From: CAVPHV01 sp964465915
GTDB taxonomy: Bacteria > Actinomycetota > Acidimicrobiia > Spongiisociales > UBA5794
Direction: 5' to 3'
Length of the DNA stretch: 23,461 nt
Assembly (NCBI GenBank): GCA_964465915.1
Contig: CAYXMJ010000025.1
Location: 1 to 23,461 of the forward strand
In this document: positions 6,774-15,180 of the stretch, piece after piece
Numbering within the stretch: the stretch's first letter is position 1
Layout: every line of letters starts with the position of its first letter
The notes under the pieces: generated by a model
What the model saw: the letters and a program-made list of their open reading frames with translations, nothing else
The model's database searches: none
Told to the model about the DNA's origin: nothing
Translations under genes and position numbers: made by a program

Positions 6774-7283
6774 TCAACGGCGGAGTCGGCTTCTCACCTT
6801 CGTCATGGCGTTGAACGAAGCCCTCATGGCGCGGTCAGTCTTCGAACCGGCGGCCGGCAGCATGCCGATCTGCCGCGCGAAGGCGAGACCGTCGTAGTAG
6901 ATCGTGTTGTGGAGGAGCAGCCCGTCCTCGAACTTCATGACGTCGATCCCCCGCAGCAACACTCTGCTCCCGTTGGGCTCGACACCCTGAAAGGGGCCGC
7001 CGCTCAGCGTTCCGGTCAGCCTCCACTCTCCGACCGCCGTGGTCGCATCGATGGGCAGGATCCGCTCAGTGGTGAACTCCAGGTCTGGCACGGCAGTGAA
7101 CATCTCGGTAAAGAAGGCTGCGACGGCTTCCTTGCCTTCGATGGGTCCGAGAACAACGAAATCCCCGACGATATCGTCATGCCAATACGTGCTCAACGTT
7201 TCGAGGTCTCTGGCGTTGATGGCGGCAAACGACTTCCCCATGAGTGTGGCGGCATCGGGCGTTGCATCATTGTCGGCGGCCAT
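6774..7283 (-). CDS. SnoaL-like (NTF2-fold) protein
   Basis: This 169-residue protein has the SnoaL/NTF2-like pattern: an opening helix (MGKSFAAINARDLETL), a Trp/His/Asp segment (YWHDDIV), the GPIEGKEAVAAFFTEMFTAV helix, then strands FTTERILPIDATTAVGEW and GIDVMKFEDGLLLHNTIYYD. SnoaL-like polyketide cyclases and related ester cyclases share this fold, but it also occurs in many proteins without a known substrate, so no reaction can be assigned. The start chosen is ATG 7281-7283, preceded by GGGAGGGAG, rather than the in-frame ATG at 7307. It is divergent from the HTH gene at 7434 across 150 bases that should hold both promoters. Confidence 0.75.
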   Translation of the reverse strand: MAADNDATPDAATLMGKSFAAINARDLETLSTYWHDDIVGDFVVLGPIEGKEAVAAFFTEMFTAVPDLEFTTERILPIDATTAVGEWRLTGTLSGGPFQGVEPNGSRVLLRGIDVMKFEDGLLLHNTIYYDGLAFARQIGMLPAAGSKTDRAMRASFNAMTKVRSRLRR

Positions 7284-7433
7284 GGGTACTCCCTCCCGTT
7301 CCCTCAATTATGTCAGGCGGGCAACGAGGCCGTTGCCTCGGAAATGCCGGCCGTCGGAACTCGCCGGGCGTCGCCATCGTTGGATTCGGCGGGGGAGGGG
7401 ATATCCTGCCGCCTACTCGATGAAAGCCACTCC

Positions 7434-8540
7434 ATGACCGCAACGCCTGCTTTGGGCGATCTCATCCGCGAGAGCAGGCTCGCTCTCGGCTATTCCCTCG
7501 GCCAGTTGGCGACGAAGGTAGGCCGTACCGCGGCCACCGTCCGTACCTGGGAGCGCGGTGAAGCCGTGCCCAATGAGGAGAGCCGGGCTGCTCTCGAGTC
7601 CGTACTCGATATCGATCCCGGGGAACTCGAGAAGCTGGTTCCTTCGCTGAATTCAAAGGCGGAAGACGCCCAAGACGACTTCTCAGTGGAGCCCGAAGAG
7701 GAGCCATCCACCGCCGATGAGGGCGGTGTCGACGGTGCCGACGAAGCCGAGGTTGTCGCTCCCGCCGACACGGACGAAGAGTCCGATGAAGAGGCGGCTG
7801 GGCCAGAGGCCGACACGCCGCAGAGACCGGAAGACGACGTAGCGGATGTTGATGATGACGAGGACCCCGAGCAAGACCAGGAAGGAGCTAGAGCCGTCGC
7901 CGGGGGTCTTGCCGCAGTTGCCGTGGCAGCCGATGACGTCGAGCCGGTCCATGGCGACGAAGCGCTAGATGAGGGGGAAGCGGCCGGCGAGTCTGAGGAC
8001 GTCGCCGCCGAACCCGACGCTGCGGAGCCCGACGGGTCCGATGACGCCGACACCGAACTGCCGCTCGTCCCGTTGGTGACCGATGGCCTCCCGCTAGATG
8101 ACGAAGAGATCGCGTCGGATCAGGCTGATGGCGCCGCCGACGACGACCAATCCCACGACACCCTCGAGGGTATCGCCGCAGTCACTCCGTTCGAGGTCGA
8201 TCCTGGACTGATCGACGAACCGACGGAGGCTGTGGTGGTCCCCGTCGTCGCGGCGGCCACCGGAGTTGCGACCCAAACTCGCTCGGTCGTCAAGGTCTCC
8301 GAGCCGAAGGAACAGCGCTCCCGCAATCCGTTGCGAGCGTTCTTTGATCCGAGCAATCGCTGGCTGTACTGGCTCCGGGCTCTACTGACCATTGTGGTCG
8401 CGGTGGTGTTGCTGTTGGTGGCGGTCTGGGCCGCGGGTGAACTATTCGACGCGCTCGGCGAGGTCCTCGATTCGATCGAACCGACCGAAGTTGACGACGG
8501 GGAGATCGACGCACTTGGGCGGCTCAGAAGACTGATCTGA
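7434..8540 (+). CDS. HTH-domain membrane protein, RodZ-like layout
   Basis: A 368-residue protein with an N-terminal XRE/Cro-type helix-turn-helix (about residues 5-60: LGDLIRESRLALGYSLGQLA, then TAATVRTWERGEAVP). A very long acidic, low-complexity region (about 70-300, rich in Asp, Glu, Ala) follows, and then a single transmembrane helix near the C-terminus (about 310-334, WLYWLRALLTIVVAVVLLLVAV). A cytoplasmic HTH on a single-span membrane protein recalls RodZ, the cell-shape protein, but the periplasmic RodZ domain is missing; only about 34 residues follow the helix. The acidic region may be a disordered spacer holding the HTH away from the membrane. Its last 17 bases overlap the end of the convergent permease gene. 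No close named homolog comes to mind. Confidence 0.75.
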   Translation: MTATPALGDLIRESRLALGYSLGQLATKVGRTAATVRTWERGEAVPNEESRAALESVLDIDPGELEKLVPSLNSKAEDAQDDFSVEPEEEPSTADEGGVDGADEAEVVAPADTDEESDEEAAGPEADTPQRPEDDVADVDDDEDPEQDQEGARAVAGGLAAVAVAADDVEPVHGDEALDEGEAAGESEDVAAEPDAAEPDGSDDADTELPLVPLVTDGLPLDDEEIASDQADGAADDDQSHDTLEGIAAVTPFEVDPGLIDEPTEAVVVPVVAAATGVATQTRSVVKVSEPKEQRSRNPLRAFFDPSNRWLYWLRALLTIVVAVVLLLVAVWAAGELFDALGEVLDSIEPTEVDDGEIDALGRLRRLI

Positions 8541-9258
8541 GGATCAGTGCCCCGGCGGCGACGGTCGAGATCACCAGGATCGCTATCCGGATGCGGTCGC
8601 CCTCGGCATGACGGCGGAGCCGATGCGACGCCAGGAATCCGAGCACCGCGGCGGGGAAGATCATCAGCGCAACTTGGACATCGGTTCCGGCGATCTCGTT
8701 GCTCAGAATTCGCCCGATCAGGGTGAGTAGCACCCCAACCGTGAACACGGCGGCCAAGGTCGAACGAATCGTCGGGCCCCTCTCGTCCCGGTACAGCAGC
8801 GCGATCGGTGGCCCGCCGATCGAGGCCACCAGGGCCATGATCCCCGAAGCGGTTCCCGCGCCGAACTTGACGACAGGGGTTTGACTCAGCGTCAGGTTCG
8901 ACGCGATCAGCGCTACGGCCACCAGTACGAGCAATGCGATCAAGACGTCGAGTTGAGTCTCCAAGCCCGAACTCTGGGCTGTCTTGAGCAGAGCGATGCC
9001 GATCAGGAGGCCGGGGATCCTTCCCGCGATGATCCACCCCGTGCCCTTGAGGTCGACGTCGTGGCGCTCCCGCCAGAACATCGACACGGTGAGCGGGATG
9101 GTCACCAACAGCTGAGGCACCGGTGCGAGCAGTGGGCTGACCGCGCGCAGGATCGGGACTGAGACCACGGCAAATCCAATGCCGATCGTGCCCTGGACGG
9201 CGGCGGCGCCAAAGGTGACGACAAGCGCGATGATCAGTTCGGCGGTGGAGATGGGCAC
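8524..9258 (-). CDS. TauE/SafE-family permease
   Basis: A 244-residue polytopic membrane protein with about eight hydrophobic helices in two related halves. The first half begins LIIALVVTFGAAAVQGTIGIGF and the second has FGAGTASGIMALVASIGGPP, the duplicated glycine-rich motif of the TauE/SafE (formerly DUF81) family. Members are proposed to export sulfite, sulfoacetate or other organosulfur anions; no neighbouring sulfur gene helps choose. The start is a GTG at 9256-9258 without a strong ribosome binding site. It is divergent from the thioredoxin-like lipoprotein (87-base gap) and convergent with the HTH gene, overlapping it by 17 bases. Confidence 0.85.
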   Translation of the reverse strand: MPISTAELIIALVVTFGAAAVQGTIGIGFAVVSVPILRAVSPLLAPVPQLLVTIPLTVSMFWRERHDVDLKGTGWIIAGRIPGLLIGIALLKTAQSSGLETQLDVLIALLVLVAVALIASNLTLSQTPVVKFGAGTASGIMALVASIGGPPIALLYRDERGPTIRSTLAAVFTVGVLLTLIGRILSNEIAGTDVQVALMIFPAAVLGFLASHRLRRHAEGDRIRIAILVISTVAAGALILRSVF

Positions 9259-9345
9259 GACGAGGCCTGGATGGGGAGCGATTGGATCGACCCGACCATA
9301 CTCTCAACAGCCAACCAGGCCCGTGAGGCGGCTAACTTCGCGGCG

Positions 9346-10251
9346 ATGAAACGCGCTCTACTCGTCCTCCTCGTTTGTGGCGCTACCTTGGCGGCTTGCG
9401 GCGATGACGCAGTCACCACTTCGACGGTCGCCACCGGCGGGCCCACCGGGCCGTTTCCCGCCGACGCTTTTGCGGTCCGCGCCAACGCCGATATCTCCGT
9501 CGGCAAGGAACGCCTGCTCGTCGCCATTGCTCAACCCGATGGCACCAGGCTGGGCTCGCCAAACCAACGGGTGATGCTCGAGGTCACAACCTTCGACGAG
9601 CCCGGTCCGGTGCAGACCGTCGAGGGCATCTTCACCTGGGTGGTCCCCGGTGGCAGCGGTGTCTATCGCGGCGCCGTCGAGTTCGACCACCCCGGTAGCT
9701 GGCAAGTCACCGTGATTCCGGCCGAGGGCGATCCGCTGGAACCGGTGCCGTTTTCGGTGCTCGACCCGGCTTGTCGGGCCGAGGATGCCGCGGCCCAAGG
9801 TCTACCACAGTGCGCGGTGCGGGTTGGTGAGGTCGCTCCCCAGTTGGCGACGCCGACCCTCGACGACCTCCCACTCGTCGGACTGACCAGCGACAACGAT
9901 CCCAACGAGGACCTCTATCGACTGTCGCTCGATGAAGCGCTCAGTAACGGCCGCAGGACCGTCGTCGTCTTTTCGACCCCGGCCTACTGTCAAACGGCGG
10001 CGTGTGGACCGTTGCTCGAGGGGGTCAAGTCGATCCTGCCTGAATATCCGGATGTGGACTTTGTCCACATCGAGGTCTACACCGGCCTCATCGATGCCGG
10101 ATTCCAGCCGGACGCCGACCACATTGCGCCTGCGGTGCTTGCCTACGACCTTGTTTCGGAGCCTTGGGTGTTCGTCATGGATGAGGCCGGCGTCGTCGTT
10201 GCGCGCTTCGAAGGTGTCATGAATGCCGACGAGCTTCGTCCCTACCTCTGA
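9346..10251 (+). CDS. Thioredoxin-fold lipoprotein with CX4C motif, upstream of oxidase genes
   Basis: The 301-residue product has a lipoprotein signal (MKRALLVLLVCGATLAAC, Cys18). A beta-rich domain follows (about 45-140, including RVMLEVTTF and GVYRGAVEFDHPGSWQVTV), with an Ig-like feel. The C-terminal thioredoxin-like fold starts near residue 190. VVVFSTPAYCQTAACGP holds two Cys four residues apart (Cys215, Cys220), in place of the CXXC of thioredoxins or the CXXXC of Sco proteins; FVHIEVYTG and EPWVFVMDEAGVV follow as in TlpA-like folds. Lying about 100 bases before ctaC on the same strand, it may deliver copper or reduce the CuA cysteines of the oxidase, as Sco and TlpA do. That role is inference. 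The start at 9346 is fixed by the signal peptide. Confidence 0.75.
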   Translation: MKRALLVLLVCGATLAACGDDAVTTSTVATGGPTGPFPADAFAVRANADISVGKERLLVAIAQPDGTRLGSPNQRVMLEVTTFDEPGPVQTVEGIFTWVVPGGSGVYRGAVEFDHPGSWQVTVIPAEGDPLEPVPFSVLDPACRAEDAAAQGLPQCAVRVGEVAPQLATPTLDDLPLVGLTSDNDPNEDLYRLSLDEALSNGRRTVVVFSTPAYCQTAACGPLLEGVKSILPEYPDVDFVHIEVYTGLIDAGFQPDADHIAPAVLAYDLVSEPWVFVMDEAGVVVARFEGVMNADELRPYL

Positions 10252-10278
10252 ATAGGGCCTCTGCCAGGGCAAAATGAT

Positions 10279-10307
10279 TTCGTAACCCCGTTCTGTGTGG
10301 TTAAGGT
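10279..10307 (+). promoter_or_regulatory. Possible ctaC promoter
   Basis: TTCGTA (10279-10284) and TAAGGT (10302-10307) are spaced by 17 bases. The second fits the loose actinobacterial -10 pattern TAnnnT. A start site near 10314 would leave about 38 bases before the ctaC GTG. The -35 element is a weak match. Confidence 0.3.
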
Positions 10308-10351
10308 GCCCGCAACCCGACCGCCATCCTTGAGTGGAGACGCCACCCAAC

Positions 10352-11512
10352 GTGAGCACTCGAGCATCGAACGGAGCACGCCGCCCCCGCCCCTGGCGAT
10401 ATATACCCGTTGCGCTGGCGATATTTGCCGTGGGTCTGAGCGCATGCGCCGGGTCCGGCCCGCAGTCTGCCATCGAGCCGCAGAGCCCACAGGCTGAGAG
10501 CATCAACAACCTGTGGCTGCTGGTCTACTACATCGCCGTCGTCATTTTCGTGCTGGTAATGGGCGCGTTGCTCTACGCCATCTTTCGTTTCAGGGAACGT
10601 CCCGGTGACGACCGCCAGCCGGTTCAGCTCCACGGCAACACCGCGCTCGAGATCACCTGGACCATCATTCCCGCCGTGATCCTGGCCGTGATCGCCGTGC
10701 CGACAGTTCGTGGCGTGTTCGATATGCGGGAGGTTCCCACGGGCGACGACGTCGTCAATGTCAGGGTCACCGGCCACCAGTGGTGGTGGGAGTTTGAGTA
10801 CGTCGACTACACCAATGCCGCCGGCGAAACGCTGGTGACGGCCAACGAGTTGCATCTCCCTGTCGGCAGAGAGGCCAACTTCGTGATGACATCTGCCGAC
10901 GTCATCCACAGCTTCTGGATACCGCCGCTGATGGGGAAGCGTGATGTTGTTCCGGGCCGCATCACGGACTTGAGCTTCGAGCCATCCAACGTCACGCCGC
11001 CCGGCCAGCCCATCTTTGGTCAGTGTGCCGAGTTCTGCGGCCTTTCGCATGCCGACATGAGGATGCGTGTGTTCGTACACAGTGAGGCAGGCTTCGCAGA
11101 TTGGGTTGCCGCCGAAGCCGCGGCATCTTCGATCCCCACTGAAGGTCCGGCGGCAGCCGGTTGGGAGACGTTCAACACGGTGTGCACGGCCTGTCACCGG
11201 GCGACGGTCGCCGCTGAAGGCGGAGTCGAAACGCTCGGCCCCGAGGTCACGATCGTTGCCGATGGTGTGACCTTCGTTTCGTCGCTGGCGCCGAACCTCA
11301 CCCACTTCGGTGGTCGTACGACCCTTGCGGCAGCCACATACGCGAACACGGTCGAGCACCTCGCCGCGTGGCTGGACGACCCGCCGGCGCTCAAGCCGAT
11401 GGATCCCGAACGCAACGACATTGCCGCCGGTGAGATCTTCGGTATGCCCGACTTCGGCCTGGACGACGAAGAGATCGCAGGGTTGATCGCCCTCCTGAAA
11501 GTCTGGGAGTGA
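10352..11512 (+). CDS. ctaC: Cytochrome c oxidase subunit II with fused cytochrome c domain
   Basis: Subunit II of an aa3-type oxidase, which takes electrons into the CuA centre on the outer membrane face. It has a lipoprotein-like signal (GLSACAG, Cys32), two transmembrane helices (about 53-78 and 100-118) and a cupredoxin domain. CuA ligands are complete: His186 (DVIHSFWIP), then Cys225, Cys229, His233 and Met236 in GQCAEFCGLSHADM. The aromatic electron-entry patch GHQWWWEF is present. A cytochrome c domain follows with CTACH at about 278-282 and a likely axial Met in IFGMPDFG near the end. Such caa3-type fusions replace a soluble cytochrome c. GTG 10352 is preferred because GGAG lies 12 bases upstream; GTG 10334 in frame adds six residues. 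ctaD follows after 39 bases. Confidence 0.95.
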   Translation: MSTRASNGARRPRPWRYIPVALAIFAVGLSACAGSGPQSAIEPQSPQAESINNLWLLVYYIAVVIFVLVMGALLYAIFRFRERPGDDRQPVQLHGNTALEITWTIIPAVILAVIAVPTVRGVFDMREVPTGDDVVNVRVTGHQWWWEFEYVDYTNAAGETLVTANELHLPVGREANFVMTSADVIHSFWIPPLMGKRDVVPGRITDLSFEPSNVTPPGQPIFGQCAEFCGLSHADMRMRVFVHSEAGFADWVAAEAAASSIPTEGPAAAGWETFNTVCTACHRATVAAEGGVETLGPEVTIVADGVTFVSSLAPNLTHFGGRTTLAAATYANTVEHLAAWLDDPPALKPMDPERNDIAAGEIFGMPDFGLDDEEIAGLIALLKVWE

Positions 11513-11551
11513 CGGAATGAGTAGCGACGTAGCGCGGGGAGGTGAATCGGC

Positions 11552-13438
11552 ATGGCGGTGACGACCGATCGGGACGTCGGCTCGCGGATGCCCGGAGACC
11601 GCGGCGTGTGGGCATGGATCACCACCGTCGACCACAAACGGATCGGCATGCTCTACGCCGTCACCGCGCTGGTGTTCTTCCTGGTCGCCGGGGTCGAGGC
11701 GCTGCTGATACGCCTCCAGTTGGCCGGACCGAACGGCGAGGTGCTCACCGCCGACGCCTACAATCAGCTCTTCACGATGCACGGCCTGACCATGGTGTTC
11801 TTGGTCGTGATGCCCGTGGCTGCCGCCTTCACCAACTACTTCCTGCCGATCATGATCGGCGCCCGCGATGTCGCCTTCCCACGCCTGAACGCCTTCAGCT
11901 ACTGGCTGTTCTTGTTCTCCGGGCTCATGATCTACAGCTCGTTCTTCGTCGGCGGCGCTCCAGATGGTGCCTGGGTCGGGTATGCCCCGCTGTCCGAGCA
12001 ACTCCCCGAGGTGGTCCGGATGGACTACTGGGCGATTGGTCTCAACTTGCTCGGCATTTCTTCGATCGCGGCTTCCGCCAACTTCATCGCCACCGTCCTG
12101 ACGATGCGAACCCGCGGCATGACGATGCTGCGGATGCCGGTTTTTGTGTGGATGTCGCTGGTGGTGGCGTTCCTGCTCATCTTCTCGCTGCCCTCGGTCA
12201 GCGTCGGCCTCTTCCAGTTGCTACTCGATCGCAACGCAGGATTCCTCTTCTACGTCTCAGCCGCAGGCGGTGATCCGCTGCTGTGGCAGCACCTGTTCTG
12301 GATATTCGGGCACCCCGAGGTCTACGTCCTCATCCTGCCTGCCATGGGCATAGTGTCGGAGATTCTGCCGGTGTTCTCCCGCAAGCCGCTGTTCGGCTAC
12401 CCGTTCGTAGTGTTCTCAGGCGCCGCCATCGGCTTCATCGGCTTCGGCGTTTGGGCGCACCACATGTTCACCTCGGGCATGGGACCCATCGCCGAGGCCG
12501 GATTTGGCATCGCCACGATGATCATCGCGGTCCCCACCGGCGTGAAGATCTTCAACTGGATAGGGACCATGTGGGGTGGTCGACTCCGGTTACAGACACC
12601 CATGCTGTTTGCGATCGGGTTCATCGCGATGTTTGTCATCGGTGGGCTCTCCGGGGTCACCCACGCCATCGTTCCGTCCGATACCCAGCAGCACGACAGC
12701 TACTACGTCGTTGCCCACTTCCACTACGTGCTCTTTGGCGGCGCGATTTTCGGCTACGTGGCCGGCGTCTACTACTGGTTCCCCAAGTGGACCGGCCGGC
12801 TGCTGGACGAGGGCCTCGGCAAGATCCACTTCTGGCTGATGCTGATCGGATTCAACATGACGTTTGCGCCTATGCACATCCTGGGGCTCAACGGCATGCC
12901 GCGCCGCACTTACCAGTACGGCTCGGGGCTCGGCTGGGACTTCTGGAACCTGCTCGCCACGCTCGGGGCACTCGTGATCGGCGTTTCGTTCCTGGTGTTC
13001 ATCTACAACCTGATCGTCTCGAAGCGCAACGGCGCCATCTCCGGACCGGACCCATGGGACGGCCGCACGCTCGAGTGGACTATTCCCTCGCCTCCGCCGG
13101 TGTACAACTTCGCTGAGGAACCCACAGTGCATGCGCTCGACGACTTCTGGCATCAGAAATACGCCGAGGATGACGAGGGTCGAATGGTGCCCATTCAGCC
13201 GGTCAAGGGCGGGGCGCTGGCGGTGGACAAGGAGACCGGAGGTGACGATGACGGCGAACCCGACATCCACATGCCGACGGCTTCGTTCTACCCGGCATTG
13301 TCCTCGTTCGGGATCGTGGTCGCCGGCTTCGGGATGGTCTACCTTCCGTGGGGTTGGATCTCCGTCGGAGTGGGCCTGGCTATCACCTTGTGGGGCCTGT
13401 TCGGTTGGTCCCTCGAGCCGGTTACGAAGGAACACTGA
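11552..13438 (+). CDS. ctaD: Cytochrome c oxidase subunit I
   Basis: The catalytic heme-copper subunit, 628 residues, about twelve core helices plus a C-terminal extension. The heme a ligands are His77 (TMHGLTM) and His391. Heme a3 is bound by His389 (VVAHFHYV). CuB is bound by His254 in FGHPEVY and the pair His303-His304 (WAHHMF), with the cross-linked Tyr258. D-channel Asp106 (ARDVAFPRLN), Glu256 and K-channel Lys332 (PTGVKIF) are all present, so this is an A1-type proton pump. The C-terminal extension, beyond the usual length of about 550, has an acidic linker and two extra helices (SFGIVVAGFGMVYLPWGW, then VGVGLAITLWGLFGW). The start is supported by GGGGAGGTG eight bases before the ATG. 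ctaE starts three bases after the stop codon. Confidence 0.97.
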   Translation: MAVTTDRDVGSRMPGDRGVWAWITTVDHKRIGMLYAVTALVFFLVAGVEALLIRLQLAGPNGEVLTADAYNQLFTMHGLTMVFLVVMPVAAAFTNYFLPIMIGARDVAFPRLNAFSYWLFLFSGLMIYSSFFVGGAPDGAWVGYAPLSEQLPEVVRMDYWAIGLNLLGISSIAASANFIATVLTMRTRGMTMLRMPVFVWMSLVVAFLLIFSLPSVSVGLFQLLLDRNAGFLFYVSAAGGDPLLWQHLFWIFGHPEVYVLILPAMGIVSEILPVFSRKPLFGYPFVVFSGAAIGFIGFGVWAHHMFTSGMGPIAEAGFGIATMIIAVPTGVKIFNWIGTMWGGRLRLQTPMLFAIGFIAMFVIGGLSGVTHAIVPSDTQQHDSYYVVAHFHYVLFGGAIFGYVAGVYYWFPKWTGRLLDEGLGKIHFWLMLIGFNMTFAPMHILGLNGMPRRTYQYGSGLGWDFWNLLATLGALVIGVSFLVFIYNLIVSKRNGAISGPDPWDGRTLEWTIPSPPPVYNFAEEPTVHALDDFWHQKYAEDDEGRMVPIQPVKGGALAVDKETGGDDDGEPDIHMPTASFYPALSSFGIVVAGFGMVYLPWGWISVGVGLAITLWGLFGWSLEPVTKEH

Positions 13439-13440
13439 CG

Positions 13441-14043
13441 ATGTCGACTGCAGACACCACCACGCCGGCTGAGGCGCACGACTCCGGTCACGACATCTAT
13501 CCCGTCCGCAAGACGGCGATGTGGGTGTTCCTCGGCTCAGAGGCGATCTTCTTTGGTTCGATGATCGCCACGTTCTTGCTCTATCGGAACACCACAGATG
13601 GCGGGCCCGGCACTGAGATCTTCAACATCCCGTTCACCTCGGCCAGCTCGTTTGTGCTGCTGATGAGCTCGCTCACCATGGTGCTCGGGCTCAACGCCTA
13701 CGAGCGCAAGGACATGCGCCAGACCCGAATCTGGCTCGTGGCCACGGCGCTGCTCGGCGCGACGTTCCTCGCCGGCCAGATCTTCGAGTTCACGGAGTTC
13801 TACCACGAGGGGCTCACGCCCCAGACCAGTCCGTTTGGATCGGCGTTCTACATGCTGACCGGCTTCCACGGCGCCCACGTCGCCATCGGTGTGCTGCTGC
13901 TCACGGCAATGGTGATCCTGTCACGCCAAGGCCGGCTCTATCCCGACCGTGGGCTCAACGTCGAGCTGGTCGGCCTGTACTGGCACTTCGTAGACATCGT
14001 CTGGATCGTCATCTTCACCGTCGTCTATCTGATGCAGGTGTGA
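13441..14043 (+). CDS. ctaE: Cytochrome c oxidase subunit III
   Basis: A 200-residue, five-helix subunit III with the family hallmarks: KTAMWVFLGSEAIFFGSM near the N-terminus, QIFEFTEFYHEG, and GFHGAHVAIGVLLL followed by YWHFVDIVWIVIFTVVY at the C-terminus. The carboxylates in GSEAIFF and EFTEF are the conserved membrane-buried acids. Subunit III stabilises the proton-pumping activity of subunit I. It is shorter than seven-helix relatives, as usual in Actinobacteria. The start follows the ctaD stop after two bases, and the stop overlaps a GTG of the next frame (GTGA), consistent with coupled translation in one operon. Confidence 0.95.
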   Translation: MSTADTTTPAEAHDSGHDIYPVRKTAMWVFLGSEAIFFGSMIATFLLYRNTTDGGPGTEIFNIPFTSASSFVLLMSSLTMVLGLNAYERKDMRQTRIWLVATALLGATFLAGQIFEFTEFYHEGLTPQTSPFGSAFYMLTGFHGAHVAIGVLLLTAMVILSRQGRLYPDRGLNVELVGLYWHFVDIVWIVIFTVVYLMQV

Positions 14044-14048
14044 ACGTC

Positions 14049-14318
14049 ATGTCCGCAGATAAGGTCGAAGGCACTCCAAAGCTCTACTGGACCATCGCGC
14101 TCGTCCTCGCCGTCGTCACCGCGGTGGAGATTGCCGTTCCCTCCATCGACGCGCTGGACTCGATCACGGTCCCGCTGTTGTTGTTGCTCGGAGCGTTCAA
14201 GTTCCTGGTGGTCGTGTGGTTCTTTATGCACCTCAAGTGGGACAGCCCGCGGTACCTCGGGTTGATCGGCGCCATCCTCCTGTTTGGCGTGGTTCTGCTC
14301 ACGTTCCGGGCGCTCTGA
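14049..14318 (+). CDS. ctaF: Cytochrome c oxidase subunit IV (prokaryotic type)
   Basis: An 89-residue, three-helix protein: KLYWTIALVLAVVTAVEIAV, then TVPLLLLLGAFKFLVVVWFF ending in the conserved MHLKWD, then YLGLIGAILLFGVVLLTF. The middle helix and MHLK match COX4_pro. It is an accessory subunit that likely stabilises the oxidase. ATG 14049 is chosen because CAGGTG at 14035-14040 is well spaced; a GTG at 14040, overlapping the ctaE stop, would add three residues. It lies between ctaE and ctaG on one strand with almost no spacing. Confidence 0.9.
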   Translation: MSADKVEGTPKLYWTIALVLAVVTAVEIAVPSIDALDSITVPLLLLLGAFKFLVVVWFFMHLKWDSPRYLGLIGAILLFGVVLLTFRAL

Positions 14319-14322
14319 GTCG

Positions 14323-15180
14323 ATGATGCCGGCGCTCCTTGCCGCCGCTCTGCCGCAGACCACCTCGGAGGTCCTCGCCTTCAATCCGCACCTTGACGTG
14401 CTCGGCGTGATGGTCGCCTTGGCGGTTGGCTACGAGTACGGCGTGCGCCGCCTGGCTCCGCACTACGCCCCACAGGGTGAGCCGGCAGTCACCCGGGGCC
14501 AGCGAGTCCTGTTCTACCTCGGCCTCGGCAGCCTCATGGTGGTGTCCACCTGGCCGATCCACGACATCGCCGAAGGCAGCCTCTTCACCTTCCACATGCT
14601 TGAGCACCTGGTCTACGGGCTGATCGCTCCGCCGCTGCTCATCGCCGGCACGCCGTGGTGGCTGATCCGCTTCCTCGTCAAGCCGATCATGCCGGCCATG
14701 CGGATCCTGACCAAGCCACTGGTCGCTCTCTTCCTCTTCAACGCCACGCTGGGGATGATGCACGTTCCCGGCGTGGTCGAACTGATGGTGACCTCCGAGT
14801 TGGCGCACTTCGGCATTCACGCTGCTCTGTTGGTCACGGGAATCCTCATGTGGTGGCCGGTCATGGATCCGATCCCCGACCTCCCAGCGCTGTCGCCATT
14901 CATGAAGATGGGCTACCTCTTCCTCCAGTCGCTGGTTCCCACCATCCCGGCCTCGTTCTTGACCCTCGGTTCCAAGCCGCTATACCCGATCTACGAGCAG
15001 CTTCCCCGCCTCTGGGACTTGTCCGCAATGAGCGACCAGGTCATCGCCGGCCTCATCATGAAGATCGGCGGCGGCCTCATCATCTGGGGATTCATCGCCT
15101 GGGTGTTCTTCTCGTGGTGGAACGAGGAACAGAAGTACGGCGCCGTGGACCACAAGGTCCGTACCGTCCCGCCGAGCTAG
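14323..15180 (+). CDS. ctaG: Cytochrome c oxidase assembly factor CtaG (caa3 type)
   Basis: A 285-residue, about seven-helix membrane protein of the caa3_CtaG family, needed for assembly of the CuB centre in caa3 oxidases of Bacillus. Seen here are the conserved His-rich segments: STWPIHDIAEGSLFTFHMLEH (positions about 81-101), then MMHVPGVVELMV and ELAHFGIHAALLVTGILMWWP, and the late IYEQLPRLWDLSAMSDQ. The Met and His clusters fit copper handling. Two adjacent ATG codons (14323 and 14326) can start it; the stop of the previous gene is four bases before. It closes the plus-strand oxidase cluster. The next plus-strand sequence is unassigned and contains the assembly gap. Confidence 0.9.
   Translation: MMPALLAAALPQTTSEVLAFNPHLDVLGVMVALAVGYEYGVRRLAPHYAPQGEPAVTRGQRVLFYLGLGSLMVVSTWPIHDIAEGSLFTFHMLEHLVYGLIAPPLLIAGTPWWLIRFLVKPIMPAMRILTKPLVALFLFNATLGMMHVPGVVELMVTSELAHFGIHAALLVTGILMWWPVMDPIPDLPALSPFMKMGYLFLQSLVPTIPASFLTLGSKPLYPIYEQLPRLWDLSAMSDQVIAGLIMKIGGGLIIWGFIAWVFFSWWNEEQKYGAVDHKVRTVPPS

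Noticed and set aside
10301..12001. 566-codon minus-strand open frame
   Set aside because: It is antisense to ctaC and ctaD, whose motifs are unambiguous; long antisense frames are expected in high-GC codon use.
12590..13435. 281-codon minus-strand open frame
   Set aside because: Antisense shadow of ctaD with Arg/Glu/Val/His-rich composition and no domain.
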